Numbered from the stretch's first letter, positions 1 through 8,819 are shown. The stretch is 62,096 nt of DNA from Dehalococcoidia bacterium (GCA_022450525.1 JAKUQA010000008.1:1-62096); one strand, 5' to 3'. Program-made: numbers and translations. The notes: a model not told the origin generated them from the letters alone.

Positions 1-430
1 TTGTATAACCAATAAAATTTAAGACGTTTTTCAAGATGCTCTATAGAGTAAGACTAGTGAGGGTATTAAAAGCGTTTCCTGACGATTCTCGTGCGTTCTA
101 AATACGAATTATTGTCTATTTGTAGGGTATATTTTCATATTATAAAGGATTACCCCTTTTTCATTGGAAATACTTTTTTTTTTGAAGAGCCTGTTTGCCT
201 AGAACAAATTACGAAATAACCCACAACGGGGATAGGAGTTTAAGACGAAATCATACAAGGGTGTGGAAAATTAATTACCTAAATATAGGGCAATAGGAAT
301 TATATTTAAGATGTCTGTGGAGTTGGGTTTTATAGTAAAAGTGTTACAAAAAGTGTTACAAAACGCGTTTTTACAGTTCTAAGAGAGTAGGGGTTTTAAT
401 GAAAATCGTTACTTTTGAACCTAAATTTAA
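1..430. other. Non-coding flank downstream of tRNA-Ala
   Basis: No reading frame here has both a plausible start and family-like content, and I recognise no RNA gene. The stretch lies 3' of the minus-strand tRNA-Ala. Its only evident structure is a short tandem repeat at 337-363. An rRNA operon could lie beyond the left edge, because tRNA-Ala(UGC) is often rRNA-linked, but nothing visible shows one. It could also be the remnant of a tRNA-targeted insertion. Neither idea is supported further. Confidence 0.5.
337..363. repeat. Two-copy 12-bp tandem repeat
   Basis: The unit GTGTTACAAAAA begins at 341 and again at 353, and flanking A residues extend the match. It lies in otherwise featureless DNA about 70 bp beyond the 3' end of tRNA-Ala. 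Its function is unknown; the spacing of about one helical turn would suit a protein-binding site, but it could be chance in AT-rich sequence. Confidence 0.4.
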
Positions 431-506
431 TGGTGGAGCTGAGGGGACTCGAACCCCTGACATCCTGCTTGCAAAGCAGGCGCTCTCCCAGCTGAGCTAC
501 AGCCCC
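431..506 (-). tRNA. tRNA-Ala (anticodon UGC)
   Basis: Read on the minus strand this is a complete 76-nt cloverleaf. It starts GGGGCTG, has a D-arm (AGCTCAGCTGGGAGAGC), an anticodon loop centred on TGC inside a CTTTGCAAG context, and a T-arm with GGTTCGAGTCC. The acceptor strand closes and CCA is encoded (TGG at 431-433 on the plus strand). The TGC anticodon assigns alanine. It stands alone, and a sigma70-like promoter lies just upstream. Confidence 0.97.
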
Positions 507-528
507 AAAGTAAGAATACCAGAACAAT

Positions 529-556
529 AGTATAAATCACTTGTGATTATAGTCAA
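529..556 (-). promoter_or_regulatory. Promoter of tRNA-Ala with internal inverted repeat
   Basis: On the minus strand TTGACT (556-551) and TATACT (534-529) are separated by 16 nt, a good sigma70 match about 22 nt before the tRNA. The spacer holds an inverted repeat, AATCAC-tt-GTGATT (535-548), which could be an operator. The -35 box directly abuts the -35 box of the divergent tatA promoter. Confidence 0.6.
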
Positions 557-585
557 TAGACATAATAAAATGCTAAGACTATAAT
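557..585 (+). promoter_or_regulatory. Promoter of tatA
   Basis: TAGACA (557-562) and a perfect TATAAT (580-585) are separated by 17 nt. Transcription would start near 592, giving a leader of about 29 nt before the TTG start at 621. It is back to back with the tRNA-Ala promoter. Confidence 0.65.
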
Positions 586-620
586 GTTAAACAATAAGTT
601 AATGATTTGGAGTGTGTAAA

Positions 621-833
621 TTGCCTAGGATAGGTCCTACAGAATTAATAATTATTCTATTTATAATCTTAATTGTTTTTGGCGCAGGTAAATTGCCTGA
701 AATTGGCGGAGCATTAGGTAAAGGTATAAAAGCTTTTAAAAGAGGCCAAGATGAAGAAGAATCACCAGAAACAGTAGCACAAAAAGAAGACGTTACTGAA
801 ACAGAGAAATCATCTGAATCACCTAAACCTTAA
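621..833 (+). CDS. tatA: Twin-arginine translocase subunit TatA
   Basis: This small membrane protein (70 aa) forms the pore-like component that moves folded, twin-arginine-signalled proteins across the cytoplasmic membrane. It has the family layout: a short periplasmic N-terminus (IGPTELI), one hydrophobic helix, the FGAGKLPEIG hinge, then an amphipathic helix and an acidic, charged tail. The TTG at 621 is preferred because GGAG at 609-612 lies 8 nt upstream. A GTG at 612 overlaps that ribosome site and would add three residues. It converges with tatC, only 5 bp away on the other strand, rather than sharing an operon with it. Confidence 0.93.
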   Translation: MPRIGPTELIIILFIILIVFGAGKLPEIGGALGKGIKAFKRGQDEEESPETVAQKEDVTETEKSSESPKP

Positions 834-838
834 TTCTA

Positions 839-1609
839 TTAAACAGTTTTAATTTCGTTAGATCTCGGGGATATAACCCATGAGAGAAAAATACCTAACT
901 CATATAGAACTATAATAGGTATAGCAACAAGGATTTGATTGATAGGGTCAAATGTAGGTGTTATAGCTGCAGCAAGAATAAAAGCAAGAACAATAGCATA
1001 TTTTCTTCCTCTTGCAAAAATACGAGAATTAGCAACATTTATTTTTGTTAGTAGACACATTATAAAAGGTGTTTGAAAGATAAATCCTAACCAGAAAAGC
1101 AAGTTGACCATTAAATTAATGTATTGGCCTATACGGATCATCGGGCTTGCTATATCTGAATTAAAAGTTAGTAAAAAATGTATTGCTGGAGGTAGTAGTA
1201 CATAATATCCGAATAATATTCCTGCAATAAAAGTTATTGTTATAAGAGGTAGGGAAATAAATAAATATTTTTTCTCTCGCCGAGTCAAACCTGGAGAAAT
1301 AAACATTACTGCATTATAAATAATTACAGGCATGGCAACTATTAATCCTGCAGTAAAAGATATTTTCATAGAAATTCCTAACATTTCTGTTGCATTGGTA
1401 TATACCAATTCTATGCTTTGTAGGGAAGTTCCATCTTGATTGACTCTTTCTAATGTACGGATTGGTTCAGATAATATGGTCAGAATGTCACGATGAAAAA
1501 AAAACATCACAATTGTAGCACCAAATATAGAAATAGCTGAAACTATGAAACGATTTCGCAATTCTGTTAAATGGCTTTTTAAAGCAATTTCTTCCTGATT
1601 ATTTTCCAT
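839..1609 (-). CDS. tatC: Sec-independent protein translocase TatC
   Basis: TatC is the polytopic receptor for twin-arginine signal peptides and the core of the Tat translocon. The 256-aa protein has the N-terminal SHLTELRNR signature (residues 12-20), about six membrane helices, and the SPGL...E loop (105-112) that contacts the signal peptide. The usually conserved glutamate of the helix-4 F-E-x-P motif reads glutamine here (Q179), a small oddity. It is the last gene of a minus-strand operon, 2 bp after the tatB-like gene. Identification is firm from the whole-protein pattern. Confidence 0.95.
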   Translation of the reverse strand: MENNQEEIALKSHLTELRNRFIVSAISIFGATIVMFFFHRDILTILSEPIRTLERVNQDGTSLQSIELVYTNATEMLGISMKISFTAGLIVAMPVIIYNAVMFISPGLTRREKKYLFISLPLITITFIAGILFGYYVLLPPAIHFLLTFNSDIASPMIRIGQYINLMVNLLFWLGFIFQTPFIMCLLTKINVANSRIFARGRKYAIVLAFILAAAITPTFDPINQILVAIPIIVLYELGIFLSWVISPRSNEIKTV

Positions 1610-1611
1610 AG

Positions 1612-1827
1612 TTATTCTTGGCTATTTTTTGATTTTTCATTCTTATCAGGTTCTTCAAGGTCTTCTAAAGCTAGCATTTTAGGCAACTCATTTGCAGTAT
1701 TTTGGAACTGTCTAAGCATACCTCCAATTTTTTGTGCAATTTCAACCATTTTGCCAGGTCCTAAAAAAACGAGTGCAATTAAAAGTATGAAGATTAACTC
1801 AGTAAATCCAATTCCTATTATATTCAT
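1612..1827 (-). CDS. tatB: TatB/TatA-like Tat translocase subunit
   Basis: A 71-aa single-helix protein of the TatA/B/E family. After the first residues it reads GFTELIFILLIALVFLGPGK, the TatB-like F-G-P-x-K hinge, then an amphipathic helix and an acidic tail. With tatC immediately downstream it probably supplies the TatB function, with the separate tatA at 621 on the other strand as pore former. TatA and TatB cannot be told apart safely by sequence alone. Its ATG overlaps the stop of the upstream fusion gene (ATGA), implying translational coupling. Confidence 0.85.
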   Translation of the reverse strand: MNIIGIGFTELIFILLIALVFLGPGKMVEIAQKIGGMLRQFQNTANELPKMLALEDLEEPDKNEKSKNSQE

Positions 1828-3668
1828 ATATTTCCAATCCTTTGGTATTTACTTGAGTTGCATAACTCATGTGTATTATCTCTATTTGATAAATATAGAC
1901 TATATCCTAATTGTACAAATAATTCATCTAATAGGCATAGTGGTAGTCCAACTACATTTAAATAACAGCCGTGTATAGTTTCAACAAAATTATATTCTGT
2001 ATCTTGTATAGAATATGCGCCTGCTTTATCAAAACCTCGACCAGACTCTATATATTTTTCAAGTAATTCGTTCGTAATCGTTTTCATAGCAACAATAGTT
2101 GATAATGATTTTGATATTTCAATGTTGTTGTCCAAATCAATAATGCTTATCCCAGTGGTAACTTTATGATTATTTGCAGATAAGGATTTTAACATGGATC
2201 TCATATGTTCAATTGTTTTTGGCTTTTCGAGAATTTCATTATCTGAATAAACAATAGTATCTGATCCAATAATTATCCCAGAATTTTCAGTTATTGCTAT
2301 TTCTTTTGCTTTAGACATGGATATATCTTCGACATATTTTTCTGGATTAGTTAGCGATGAATATTCAGGATTTATTGGTTCTTTGATGTTAAACTTGATG
2401 TTCGCAAGTTCGAGTATTTTTTTTCTTCTTGGTGAAGATGAGGCCAAAATTATATCTGAATATATTTGCTTTGTCAGAATCACTATAGTTTCTACATGAT
2501 GAGTATGAGGAAACATATCTAATGGTTGAATAAGATCAATTTTATACATTCCATTTAAGAGTAACTGTAGATCCCTAGCCAATGTATCTGGATCACATGA
2601 AATATAAATTATATTTTTAGGCTTCATTGTTAATATAGATTTTATAGATTGGATATCACATCCTTTTCTGGGAGGATCAACGATTATAGCGTCAATGTTT
2701 TCAGTAATATTTCCTAAAACTGATTCAGTTTTACCTTGTATGAATTCTATGTTTTTTTGTTTAATCAAGCTGTCTTTTCCATCTTGAATAGCTGAAGGAG
2801 ATTCTTCAATTGCAAATATTTTTTTAACATATGGACTTAATAATCCAGCAAAAGTACCAACGCCAGCGTATGCATCAATAATTATTTCACTACCTTGAAA
2901 ATCTAAGTGATTCTTTATTATTTCTCCCATAGTTGGAATCTGTGCAGTATTAACTTGGAAAAAAGAAGGTGATGCAACTTTAAAAGGTATTTGATCGACT
3001 GTTTCAAGATAGTGTGATTGTCCTGTTTCTACAGTGATCTGATTGGATTTTAAAGTGGGTTGTATAAGAAAAGAGCTAGTTATATTAGAGTGCCTTATAG
3101 ACAGTTGTGAAGTTTCTTCACATTTACCCTGTAATTGATTTATTTTTTCATTTATTCCTTTGTTCATTATCTTACATTCATCAATTTGTATGAATTCACG
3201 AGTGTTTTTATTAACAAATCCTAATTTACCTCCATATCTGACAGTAAAACGTGCATGATTTCTATAATGAGTAATTTCAGGAGCAGGTAGGGTGTTTTTG
3301 ATCTCTACATTGGATAATTTACTAATTTTGTTTAATGCTTCTTTGACCCTTGTTTTTTTCATAACAAGTTGTTCTTCATATTGTATATGCTGTAATTGGC
3401 AACCTGTACAAGAACCATAATATTTACAAAAAGGTGTCACTCGTTTAGGTGAAGGCTTTATTACATCTATAACATTACCAGTTTCATAATTTTGGGCTCG
3501 GGTCGTTTTTTGTACGATTACTTCTTCACCTTCAATAGCACCTCCAATAAATAAAGGTAAATCATTTTCAAGAAATACTCCTTCTCCATACTTACTAGTT
3601 GAAGTAATTGTTAATTGTAGTTTTTCTTCATCATCTTGTATTCGTTGAATTTTATATTTTTTACGCAT
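1824..3668 (-). CDS. Fused RlmD-type 23S rRNA m5U methyltransferase and Maf nucleotide pyrophosphatase
   Basis: One uninterrupted 614-aa frame carries two enzymes. Residues 1-400 match RlmD/RumA (23S rRNA uracil-C5 methyltransferase). They contain a TRAM-like N-terminus, the four [4Fe-4S] cysteines C81, C87, C90 and C165, the SAM loop DAYAGVGTF (265-273), DPPRKGCD (331-338), the nucleophile in SCDP (C358), and the terminal HHVE (390-393). Residues about 404-590 match Maf, a house-cleaning NTP pyrophosphatase (usually dTTP/UTP): ILASSSPRR (407-415), GSDT with catalytic D470, EKP, and a closing G-R-G-F-D-K-A-G-A-Y segment. The linker is only a few residues. The two parts normally sit on separate proteins. 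It heads the tatB-tatC operon. I see no frameshift at the junction. Confidence 0.9.
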   Translation of the reverse strand: MRKKYKIQRIQDDEEKLQLTITSTSKYGEGVFLENDLPLFIGGAIEGEEVIVQKTTRAQNYETGNVIDVIKPSPKRVTPFCKYYGSCTGCQLQHIQYEEQLVMKKTRVKEALNKISKLSNVEIKNTLPAPEITHYRNHARFTVRYGGKLGFVNKNTREFIQIDECKIMNKGINEKINQLQGKCEETSQLSIRHSNITSSFLIQPTLKSNQITVETGQSHYLETVDQIPFKVASPSFFQVNTAQIPTMGEIIKNHLDFQGSEIIIDAYAGVGTFAGLLSPYVKKIFAIEESPSAIQDGKDSLIKQKNIEFIQGKTESVLGNITENIDAIIVDPPRKGCDIQSIKSILTMKPKNIIYISCDPDTLARDLQLLLNGMYKIDLIQPLDMFPHTHHVETIVILTKQIYSDIILASSSPRRKKILELANIKFNIKEPINPEYSSLTNPEKYVEDISMSKAKEIAITENSGIIIGSDTIVYSDNEILEKPKTIEHMRSMLKSLSANNHKVTTGISIIDLDNNIEISKSLSTIVAMKTITNELLEKYIESGRGFDKAGAYSIQDTEYNFVETIHGCYLNVVGLPLCLLDELFVQLGYSLYLSNRDNTHELCNSSKYQRIGNI

Positions 3669-3680
3669 AAGTATTTATTG

Positions 3681-3709
3681 TTTTAAATTATCTGCAGCTC
3701 AGTTATAAT
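3681..3709 (+). promoter_or_regulatory. Possible lipA promoter
   Basis: A perfect TATAAT (3704-3709) lies 18 bp before the lipA ATG at 3728. A -35 region 17 nt further upstream (TTTTAA, 3681-3686) matches only weakly. AAGGTG at 3716-3721 serves as ribosome site. Confidence 0.4.
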
Positions 3710-3727
3710 ATTTATAAGGTGTAATAT

Positions 3728-4660
3728 ATGGAACGTCGAAATAATAATAATCGAATAGCAGGCAAGACAACAAGGGTTGAACTTAAAACTCGCCCCCGTT
3801 TACCAGAATGGTTTAAAGTTAAAGCTCCTGGTGGCGAAAATTATATACATTTACAGAATTTACTTAAAGAAAACGACTTGCATACTGTTTGTCAGGAAGC
3901 TAGATGCCCCAATATTGGTGATTGTTGGGAAAGAAAAACTGCAACTTTTATGATCTTAGGAGATATTTGTACTAGAGCCTGTAGATATTGTGCAGTAAAA
4001 ACTGGAAGACCTACAGCGTTAGATGTCATGGAGCCATTCAAACTTGCAAAATCTGTAGATACCCTAGGTTTAAATTATTGTGTTATTACCTCTGTTAACA
4101 GAGATGATTTACCAGATGGTGGTGCATCTGTTTTTGTTGAATGTGTAACAGAAATAAGAAAATTGCGTCCTAATTGTAAAGTTGAATTATTAATCCCTGA
4201 CTTTTCATTTGATGCTTTAGAAAAAATAATTGAGATAAAACCAGAAGTTTTAAATCATAATATCGAAACTGTTAGAGACGTATTCAAAACAGTTCGTCCG
4301 AAGGGTGATTATGACTACTCAATTGAATTATTGAAGAGGGTAAAAGAAATTGATCCAAACATGATAACAAAATCTGGTATGATGGTTGGCTTGGGCGAAA
4401 ATCTTTCTCAAATTAAGTCAACTATGCAAGATCTTGTTGATGTTGGTTGCGATATATTAACAGTCGGTCAGTATTTACGACCTGGGGAAATGTATGCTCC
4501 ACTAAAAAAATTCTATACCCCACAAGAATTTATAGAAATTAAAGAGCTTGGGCAAAGTTTAGGTTTAGGCCATGTAGAGTCAGGACCATTGGTTAGAAGT
4601 TCGTATCATGCAGATGAACAACATACAAAACTATCTGAGCCTATATCTATAAAAAGCTAA
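3728..4660 (+). CDS. lipA: Lipoyl synthase
   Basis: LipA is a radical-SAM enzyme that inserts two sulphurs into octanoyl groups on lipoyl domains of 2-oxoacid dehydrogenases and the glycine cleavage system. The 310-aa protein has both clusters: the auxiliary CX4CX5C (C55, C60, C66) and the radical-SAM CX3CX2C (C81, C85, C88). The C-terminal RSS triplet that ligates the auxiliary iron is also present (GPLVRSSYHA). Length and order are typical. Its stop codon shares a four-base CTAA with the stop of the convergent SDR gene. Confidence 0.97.
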   Translation: MERRNNNNRIAGKTTRVELKTRPRLPEWFKVKAPGGENYIHLQNLLKENDLHTVCQEARCPNIGDCWERKTATFMILGDICTRACRYCAVKTGRPTALDVMEPFKLAKSVDTLGLNYCVITSVNRDDLPDGGASVFVECVTEIRKLRPNCKVELLIPDFSFDALEKIIEIKPEVLNHNIETVRDVFKTVRPKGDYDYSIELLKRVKEIDPNMITKSGMMVGLGENLSQIKSTMQDLVDVGCDILTVGQYLRPGEMYAPLKKFYTPQEFIEIKELGQSLGLGHVESGPLVRSSYHADEQHTKLSEPISIKS

Positions 4661-5394
4661 TTTTCAAACCTATTATAGGTTGGATTGATCAAAATTTCAT
4701 TAAGAGTGACATGCGCTGGTTGTTTTGCAACATATAAAATTAATTCACCAAGGTCGTCAGATTGAAGTATTCTTGCTTTATCTTCGTCACTAACAGGAAT
4801 TGGTCTTTTATCTAGAATAGGGGTGGCCACTTCTCCTGGACAAATAGCTGTCGCTCTAATTCCATTATTTCTTTCTTCAATTATCAAACTTTCTGTCATT
4901 GCATTTAAGGCATGTTTGGCTGAAACATAAGCAGGTCCAGTTAAGGCACCTGCACGTTTGCCTGCCATAGATGAAATATTAATTATTAAACCACTCCCTT
5001 GTTTTCTCATTGTTGGTAAAATTGATTGACAACAATAAAATGCACCATTTAGGTCAATATTTATCACACTATTCCAATCATCTATAGATACATTATGCCA
5101 ATTTCTTTTTGTAACATTGATACCAGCACTAAATACTCCAATATCAATTTGACCGTATTGTTTAATTATTTCATTTGCAGTCTGCACAACTGATTCATTA
5201 TCAGATACATCCAATTGATGAATAGATACGTTATTAGAGTTAATCTTTGAAGCTACTTCTTCAAGTACAGAAACACGTCTACCTGAAAGAGCAACTTTAC
5301 AACCAGCTTCGACTAATTTTATTGCTGCAGATTCTCCAATCCCACTTCCTGCACCAGTAATCCATGCAACTTTGCCTTTGATATCTTCTAACAC
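4657..5394 (-). CDS. Short-chain dehydrogenase/reductase
   Basis: A classical SDR of 245 aa: Rossmann glycine motif TGAGSGIG near residue 14, SAGIN in the NAG position, catalytic serine in NISSMAG, and YVSAK as YxxxK, followed by a PGEVATP segment. It should be an NAD(P)-dependent alcohol/ketone oxidoreductase; the substrate cannot be read from sequence. The start is the GTG at 5394, because AAGGAGG lies 6 nt upstream. Longer readings run into the upstream hydrolase. It follows the metallo-hydrolase gene by 22 bp, so the two are probably co-transcribed. Confidence 0.88.
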   Translation of the reverse strand: MLEDIKGKVAWITGAGSGIGESAAIKLVEAGCKVALSGRRVSVLEEVASKINSNNVSIHQLDVSDNESVVQTANEIIKQYGQIDIGVFSAGINVTKRNWHNVSIDDWNSVINIDLNGAFYCCQSILPTMRKQGSGLIINISSMAGKRAGALTGPAYVSAKHALNAMTESLIIEERNNGIRATAICPGEVATPILDKRPIPVSDEDKARILQSDDLGELILYVAKQPAHVTLNEILINPTYNRFEN

Positions 5395-5416
5395 TGTAAA
5401 CCTCCTTCGAATATAG

Positions 5417-6178
5417 TTATGCCTCTTCATGTACCCACGGTACACGAGTTTTTTCAAGATTTAATGTGGTACTAAAACCACTTTCTGAATTTTCAAATCC
5501 ACCAGTAAAAGTAACTGATGTTGGTCCTTCTTTATATTCTATTTCCCCATTTGGTTTTATAGTGAAAGGTCTGTCATGTCCAGGATATACCACAGATGCA
5601 ATTTTTCGTATTTTTTCAACGCTTTCACTCGCTTCTTTTTTACTCCAAAATATTAACCCAGGAGTGCCTCTTTGTAACGAAAAGGCATCAGTTAATGAAT
5701 CTCCAGCTATAACAGTATTTCCATCATTTGTAGATACAACTACACTAATGTGGCCGCGGGTATGACCAGGTGTTTCAATTATTTGTATTCCTGGCTCTAT
5801 TTCAGTTTCTTGTGTAATAATTGATACATTATGATTTTCAATTGTTTTATTAAAATATTTTGGTGTTGCCCAATCATTATTTCTTGGGTTATCGGCATAT
5901 TCAATTTCTTTTTGATGGACATAAAGTTTTGCGTTAGGAAATAAATCAACATTTTGACAATGATCCCAGTGAGAATGAGTTAGTATTATACTGGAAATAT
6001 CTTCTGGTTTTAATCCTTCTTTTTCTAATGACTCAACAAGTAATATTCTTCTACCAAAGTGACCTACATCTACCAATATATTTTGTTCTCCTTGAAGTAG
6101 TATCACTGAGGATAGCCCTAATCGTGCTTGATTAGATCCAACATTCATTCCATGAGTCAATACTTTTATTGTATACAT
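5417..6178 (-). CDS. Metallo-beta-lactamase-fold hydrolase
   Basis: A 253-aa protein with the binuclear-metal signature HSHWDH (68-73), then PGHTRGH, AGD and a final PGHD, in the order of the MBL superfamily. The layout resembles N-acyl homoserine lactonase-like hydrolases, but these motifs are shared by many lactonases, thioesterases and glyoxalase II-like proteins, so no substrate is claimed. AGGAG sits 6 nt before the ATG. No signal peptide is visible, so it is probably cytoplasmic. It is transcribed with the downstream SDR, suggesting a small catabolic pair. Confidence 0.85.
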   Translation of the reverse strand: MYTIKVLTHGMNVGSNQARLGLSSVILLQGEQNILVDVGHFGRRILLVESLEKEGLKPEDISSIILTHSHWDHCQNVDLFPNAKLYVHQKEIEYADNPRNNDWATPKYFNKTIENHNVSIITQETEIEPGIQIIETPGHTRGHISVVVSTNDGNTVIAGDSLTDAFSLQRGTPGLIFWSKKEASESVEKIRKIASVVYPGHDRPFTIKPNGEIEYKEGPTSVTFTGGFENSESGFSTTLNLEKTRVPWVHEEA

Positions 6179-6307
6179 ATTAAACTCCTATCTATTTTGA
6201 TAAATTTTCCAACCTTTGTTTTATTATGTAAACTATATCCATACCGTATTTAAATACCTAGTTTAAATAAAGCTTAATTTTTACTTCTTTTAGGTTTATT
6301 GGAGAAA

Positions 6308-7828
6308 ATGGACGATTTATTTTTATTTAATGCAACTATTTTAAAAAATAGATTTGATCTTTCACAAACAAATATTCATATTAAAAATGGAATAATACAT
6401 TCTGTAGATTTCGATAATATTGACGTGATTAATACGCAAAATACGCAGATTGTAGATTGTGAAGGTAAAACACTTCTTACAGGTTTTGCTGATGCACATT
6501 TACATTTATTTTCGTATTCTTCAAGTCTAAATCAATTAGATGTTTCATATCCAAAAGTAAAAAACATTAATCAACTTCTAAACGTCATTTCAAATAGTAT
6601 AGAAAATTCTCCTGAAGATACTTGGATATTATGTGATGGTTTTGATGAGATGGATTTAGATAACCAATTATCATTAGATATCTTAGATAAGATTTCCAAA
6701 AATAATCCAATAAAAATTAATCACAGATCTGGGCATGCGTGCTTTATGAATAGTTTGGCAATGAAAAAATTAAGTATTAGTACTTCTTCAGAAGATTATC
6801 AAAGGGGATTAATTGACCGTGACGATAATGGAAATCTTACAGGATGGTTTTTTGATATGAATGAACAAATTTCATTCTTGTTGAGAGACAAGAATCAAGA
6901 AAAACGGACAGAAATTAATATTTCAAATACCTTAGAACAGCTTATCCATATGGGAATATTTTATATTCATGACGCTTCGATTAATAATGATCTAGAAAAA
7001 TGGAATATTTGTCTCGAACATAGTAGCAGTTTGCAATTTTCCCCTTCTATTACTTTATTGCCTGGTATCGATCATTTAGATGAATTTATTAATAGAGGTT
7101 TATATTTTGGTTATAAGGATAAAGATATGATGTTAGGACATACAAAGATAATTGTTAGTTCCATTTCTGGGAGTATATATCCAAACTTAAATCAACTTTC
7201 AAATCAAATTAGCAAATCACATAAACATGGATTTCCTGTAGCGATTCATGCAGTTACTCAAGACGAGATTAATATTACACTGGATGCTTTAGAAATGGTT
7301 TATTCAAAAAATAATCACCCGTTTATAGATAGAATAGAACATTTTACTGAAGCAACTCCAGAGATTATCACAAAAGCAAAAAAACTGGGTGTTAACTTAG
7401 TAGTTAATCCTTCATTTATTTATCAAAACGGGTTTAGGTATTCTCAAAGAATACCTAAAATGCTTCAACCTTATACTTTCAACTATCGAACCTTATTAGA
7501 TAGTGGATTTAATTTAGCTATAGGTTCTGATGCTCCCTATGGAAATTTGGATCCTCTGATAAATATTCAATCTATGGTTAATAGAAAAGATCAATTAGGC
7601 AACATATATAACGGTAATCAGGCGATTAGCATTATAGAATCCATGTGGTTGATCACCAAAGGGGTAAATAATGTTAGTACTGAGGAAATTATCTTCGAAA
7701 AACCTTCTGTAGGAGATAAAGCAAATATTGTTATATTAAACCAGAATTTACAAAATATTGATCACACAAATGTTCATAAATTAGCAATAGATGTAGTTAT
7801 TAAAGATGGCTTTAGAATACTTAGTTAG
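6308..7828 (+). CDS. YtcJ-like amidohydrolase (Amidohydro_3 family)
   Basis: A metal-dependent hydrolase of about 506 aa. It has the metal-binding HLHLF segment after an F-A-D-A stretch near residue 60, an internal W-I-L-C-D-G-F-D-E block typical of YtcJ-like proteins, a later AIHAV, RIEH, and a C-terminal GSDAPYG carrying the last metal aspartate. Family members hydrolyse amides, carbamates or formylated compounds; the substrate here is unknown. The start is ambiguous: ATG 6308 has GGAG only 3 nt upstream, and TTG 6299 would add three residues. It is a single-gene unit, divergent from the MBL hydrolase and convergent with the prenyl synthase. Confidence 0.85.
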   Translation: MDDLFLFNATILKNRFDLSQTNIHIKNGIIHSVDFDNIDVINTQNTQIVDCEGKTLLTGFADAHLHLFSYSSSLNQLDVSYPKVKNINQLLNVISNSIENSPEDTWILCDGFDEMDLDNQLSLDILDKISKNNPIKINHRSGHACFMNSLAMKKLSISTSSEDYQRGLIDRDDNGNLTGWFFDMNEQISFLLRDKNQEKRTEINISNTLEQLIHMGIFYIHDASINNDLEKWNICLEHSSSLQFSPSITLLPGIDHLDEFINRGLYFGYKDKDMMLGHTKIIVSSISGSIYPNLNQLSNQISKSHKHGFPVAIHAVTQDEINITLDALEMVYSKNNHPFIDRIEHFTEATPEIITKAKKLGVNLVVNPSFIYQNGFRYSQRIPKMLQPYTFNYRTLLDSGFNLAIGSDAPYGNLDPLINIQSMVNRKDQLGNIYNGNQAISIIESMWLITKGVNNVSTEEIIFEKPSVGDKANIVILNQNLQNIDHTNVHKLAIDVVIKDGFRILS

Positions 7829-7835
7829 GCTATTA

Positions 7836-8819
7836 TTATTGTCTTCTTTCGATAACATAATCAAGTAATAAACTAAGCGATGTTTTTTCCTCAGAATTTG
7901 GCAATTTTTCTAACATCTCTTTACTAGTATTACAATAATTCTGAGCTTTGATATAACATTCTTCAATAATTTCAGAATTCAAAATACTTTCGACTATTTT
8001 GGGTTTGTATTTTTGAGAATCACCTTCTGAAAATAAAGTAGAGATATTTGTTTCATTAGGGAATTTTTCTAAATAAAGTAGTGATGGTAGCGTAAGTAAA
8101 CCTTGATCTAAATCTTGACCTACAGGTTTACCAAATTCATTTGGATCACCTTCAAAGTCCAAAATATCATCGATGATTTGAAACGCCATTCCCAAATTAT
8201 AACCATACGATTTTAACAGAGCTATTTTTTCTTTTGTCGCGCCAGAAATGATTCCTCCTGTTTCAGCAGAAGTTTCAAAAACTGAAGCAGTTTTTTTATA
8301 TATTCTTTCTAAGTATCCTTCAATATTTTGTTTAGTATTAAACTTTTGTGAAGTTTCTAAGATTTGTCCTGTAGAAACTTCCATTGTTGTTTCAGAAAAT
8401 CTTTGTATAGCGAGGATATTTCCTGTATCACAGACTGTCGATGCAGAATTCGCGAATACTAAGTCACCGATTAATATTGCCATATCTGTACCATAAAGAT
8501 TACTTATTGTTTCTTCTCCTCTTCGTACAGCTGATTTATCAATTGCATCGTCATGAATTAAAGAAGCTAGGTGAAATAATTCTATAGCTACAGCCATAGA
8601 TATTGATTCAATTGTTAGAGGTTTCTCTGTTTGTGCGGAAAGTAAAGTAATTGCCGCTCTCATTCTCTTACCACTTGAATTTGAAATATGTTGTAAAGGC
8701 TTAGCAAGGGTAGGGTGTTGATTTACAGGTAAGTTAACCAGTTTTTCGTCTACGGTATTTAACGATTTTTGTATTGGTTTATAAATGTTTATGATATCGA
8801 TTTTTTCTATACTATTCAT
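7836..8819 (-). CDS. Polyprenyl diphosphate synthase
   Basis: A trans-isoprenyl chain-elongating enzyme (327 aa), probably making the side chain of the respiratory quinone or a longer prenyl diphosphate. The first aspartate-rich motif is DDAID (90-94), followed by a VRRGEET segment. The second is DDILD (217-221), with GQDLDQGLLTLP downstream. Product length cannot be fixed by eye, so heptaprenyl, octaprenyl or solanesyl synthases are all possible. The start overlaps the end of metG by 8 bp, so the two genes are translationally linked. Confidence 0.9.
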   Translation of the reverse strand: MNSIEKIDIINIYKPIQKSLNTVDEKLVNLPVNQHPTLAKPLQHISNSSGKRMRAAITLLSAQTEKPLTIESISMAVAIELFHLASLIHDDAIDKSAVRRGEETISNLYGTDMAILIGDLVFANSASTVCDTGNILAIQRFSETTMEVSTGQILETSQKFNTKQNIEGYLERIYKKTASVFETSAETGGIISGATKEKIALLKSYGYNLGMAFQIIDDILDFEGDPNEFGKPVGQDLDQGLLTLPSLLYLEKFPNETNISTLFSEGDSQKYKPKIVESILNSEIIEECYIKAQNYCNTSKEMLEKLPNSEEKTSLSLLLDYVIERRQ

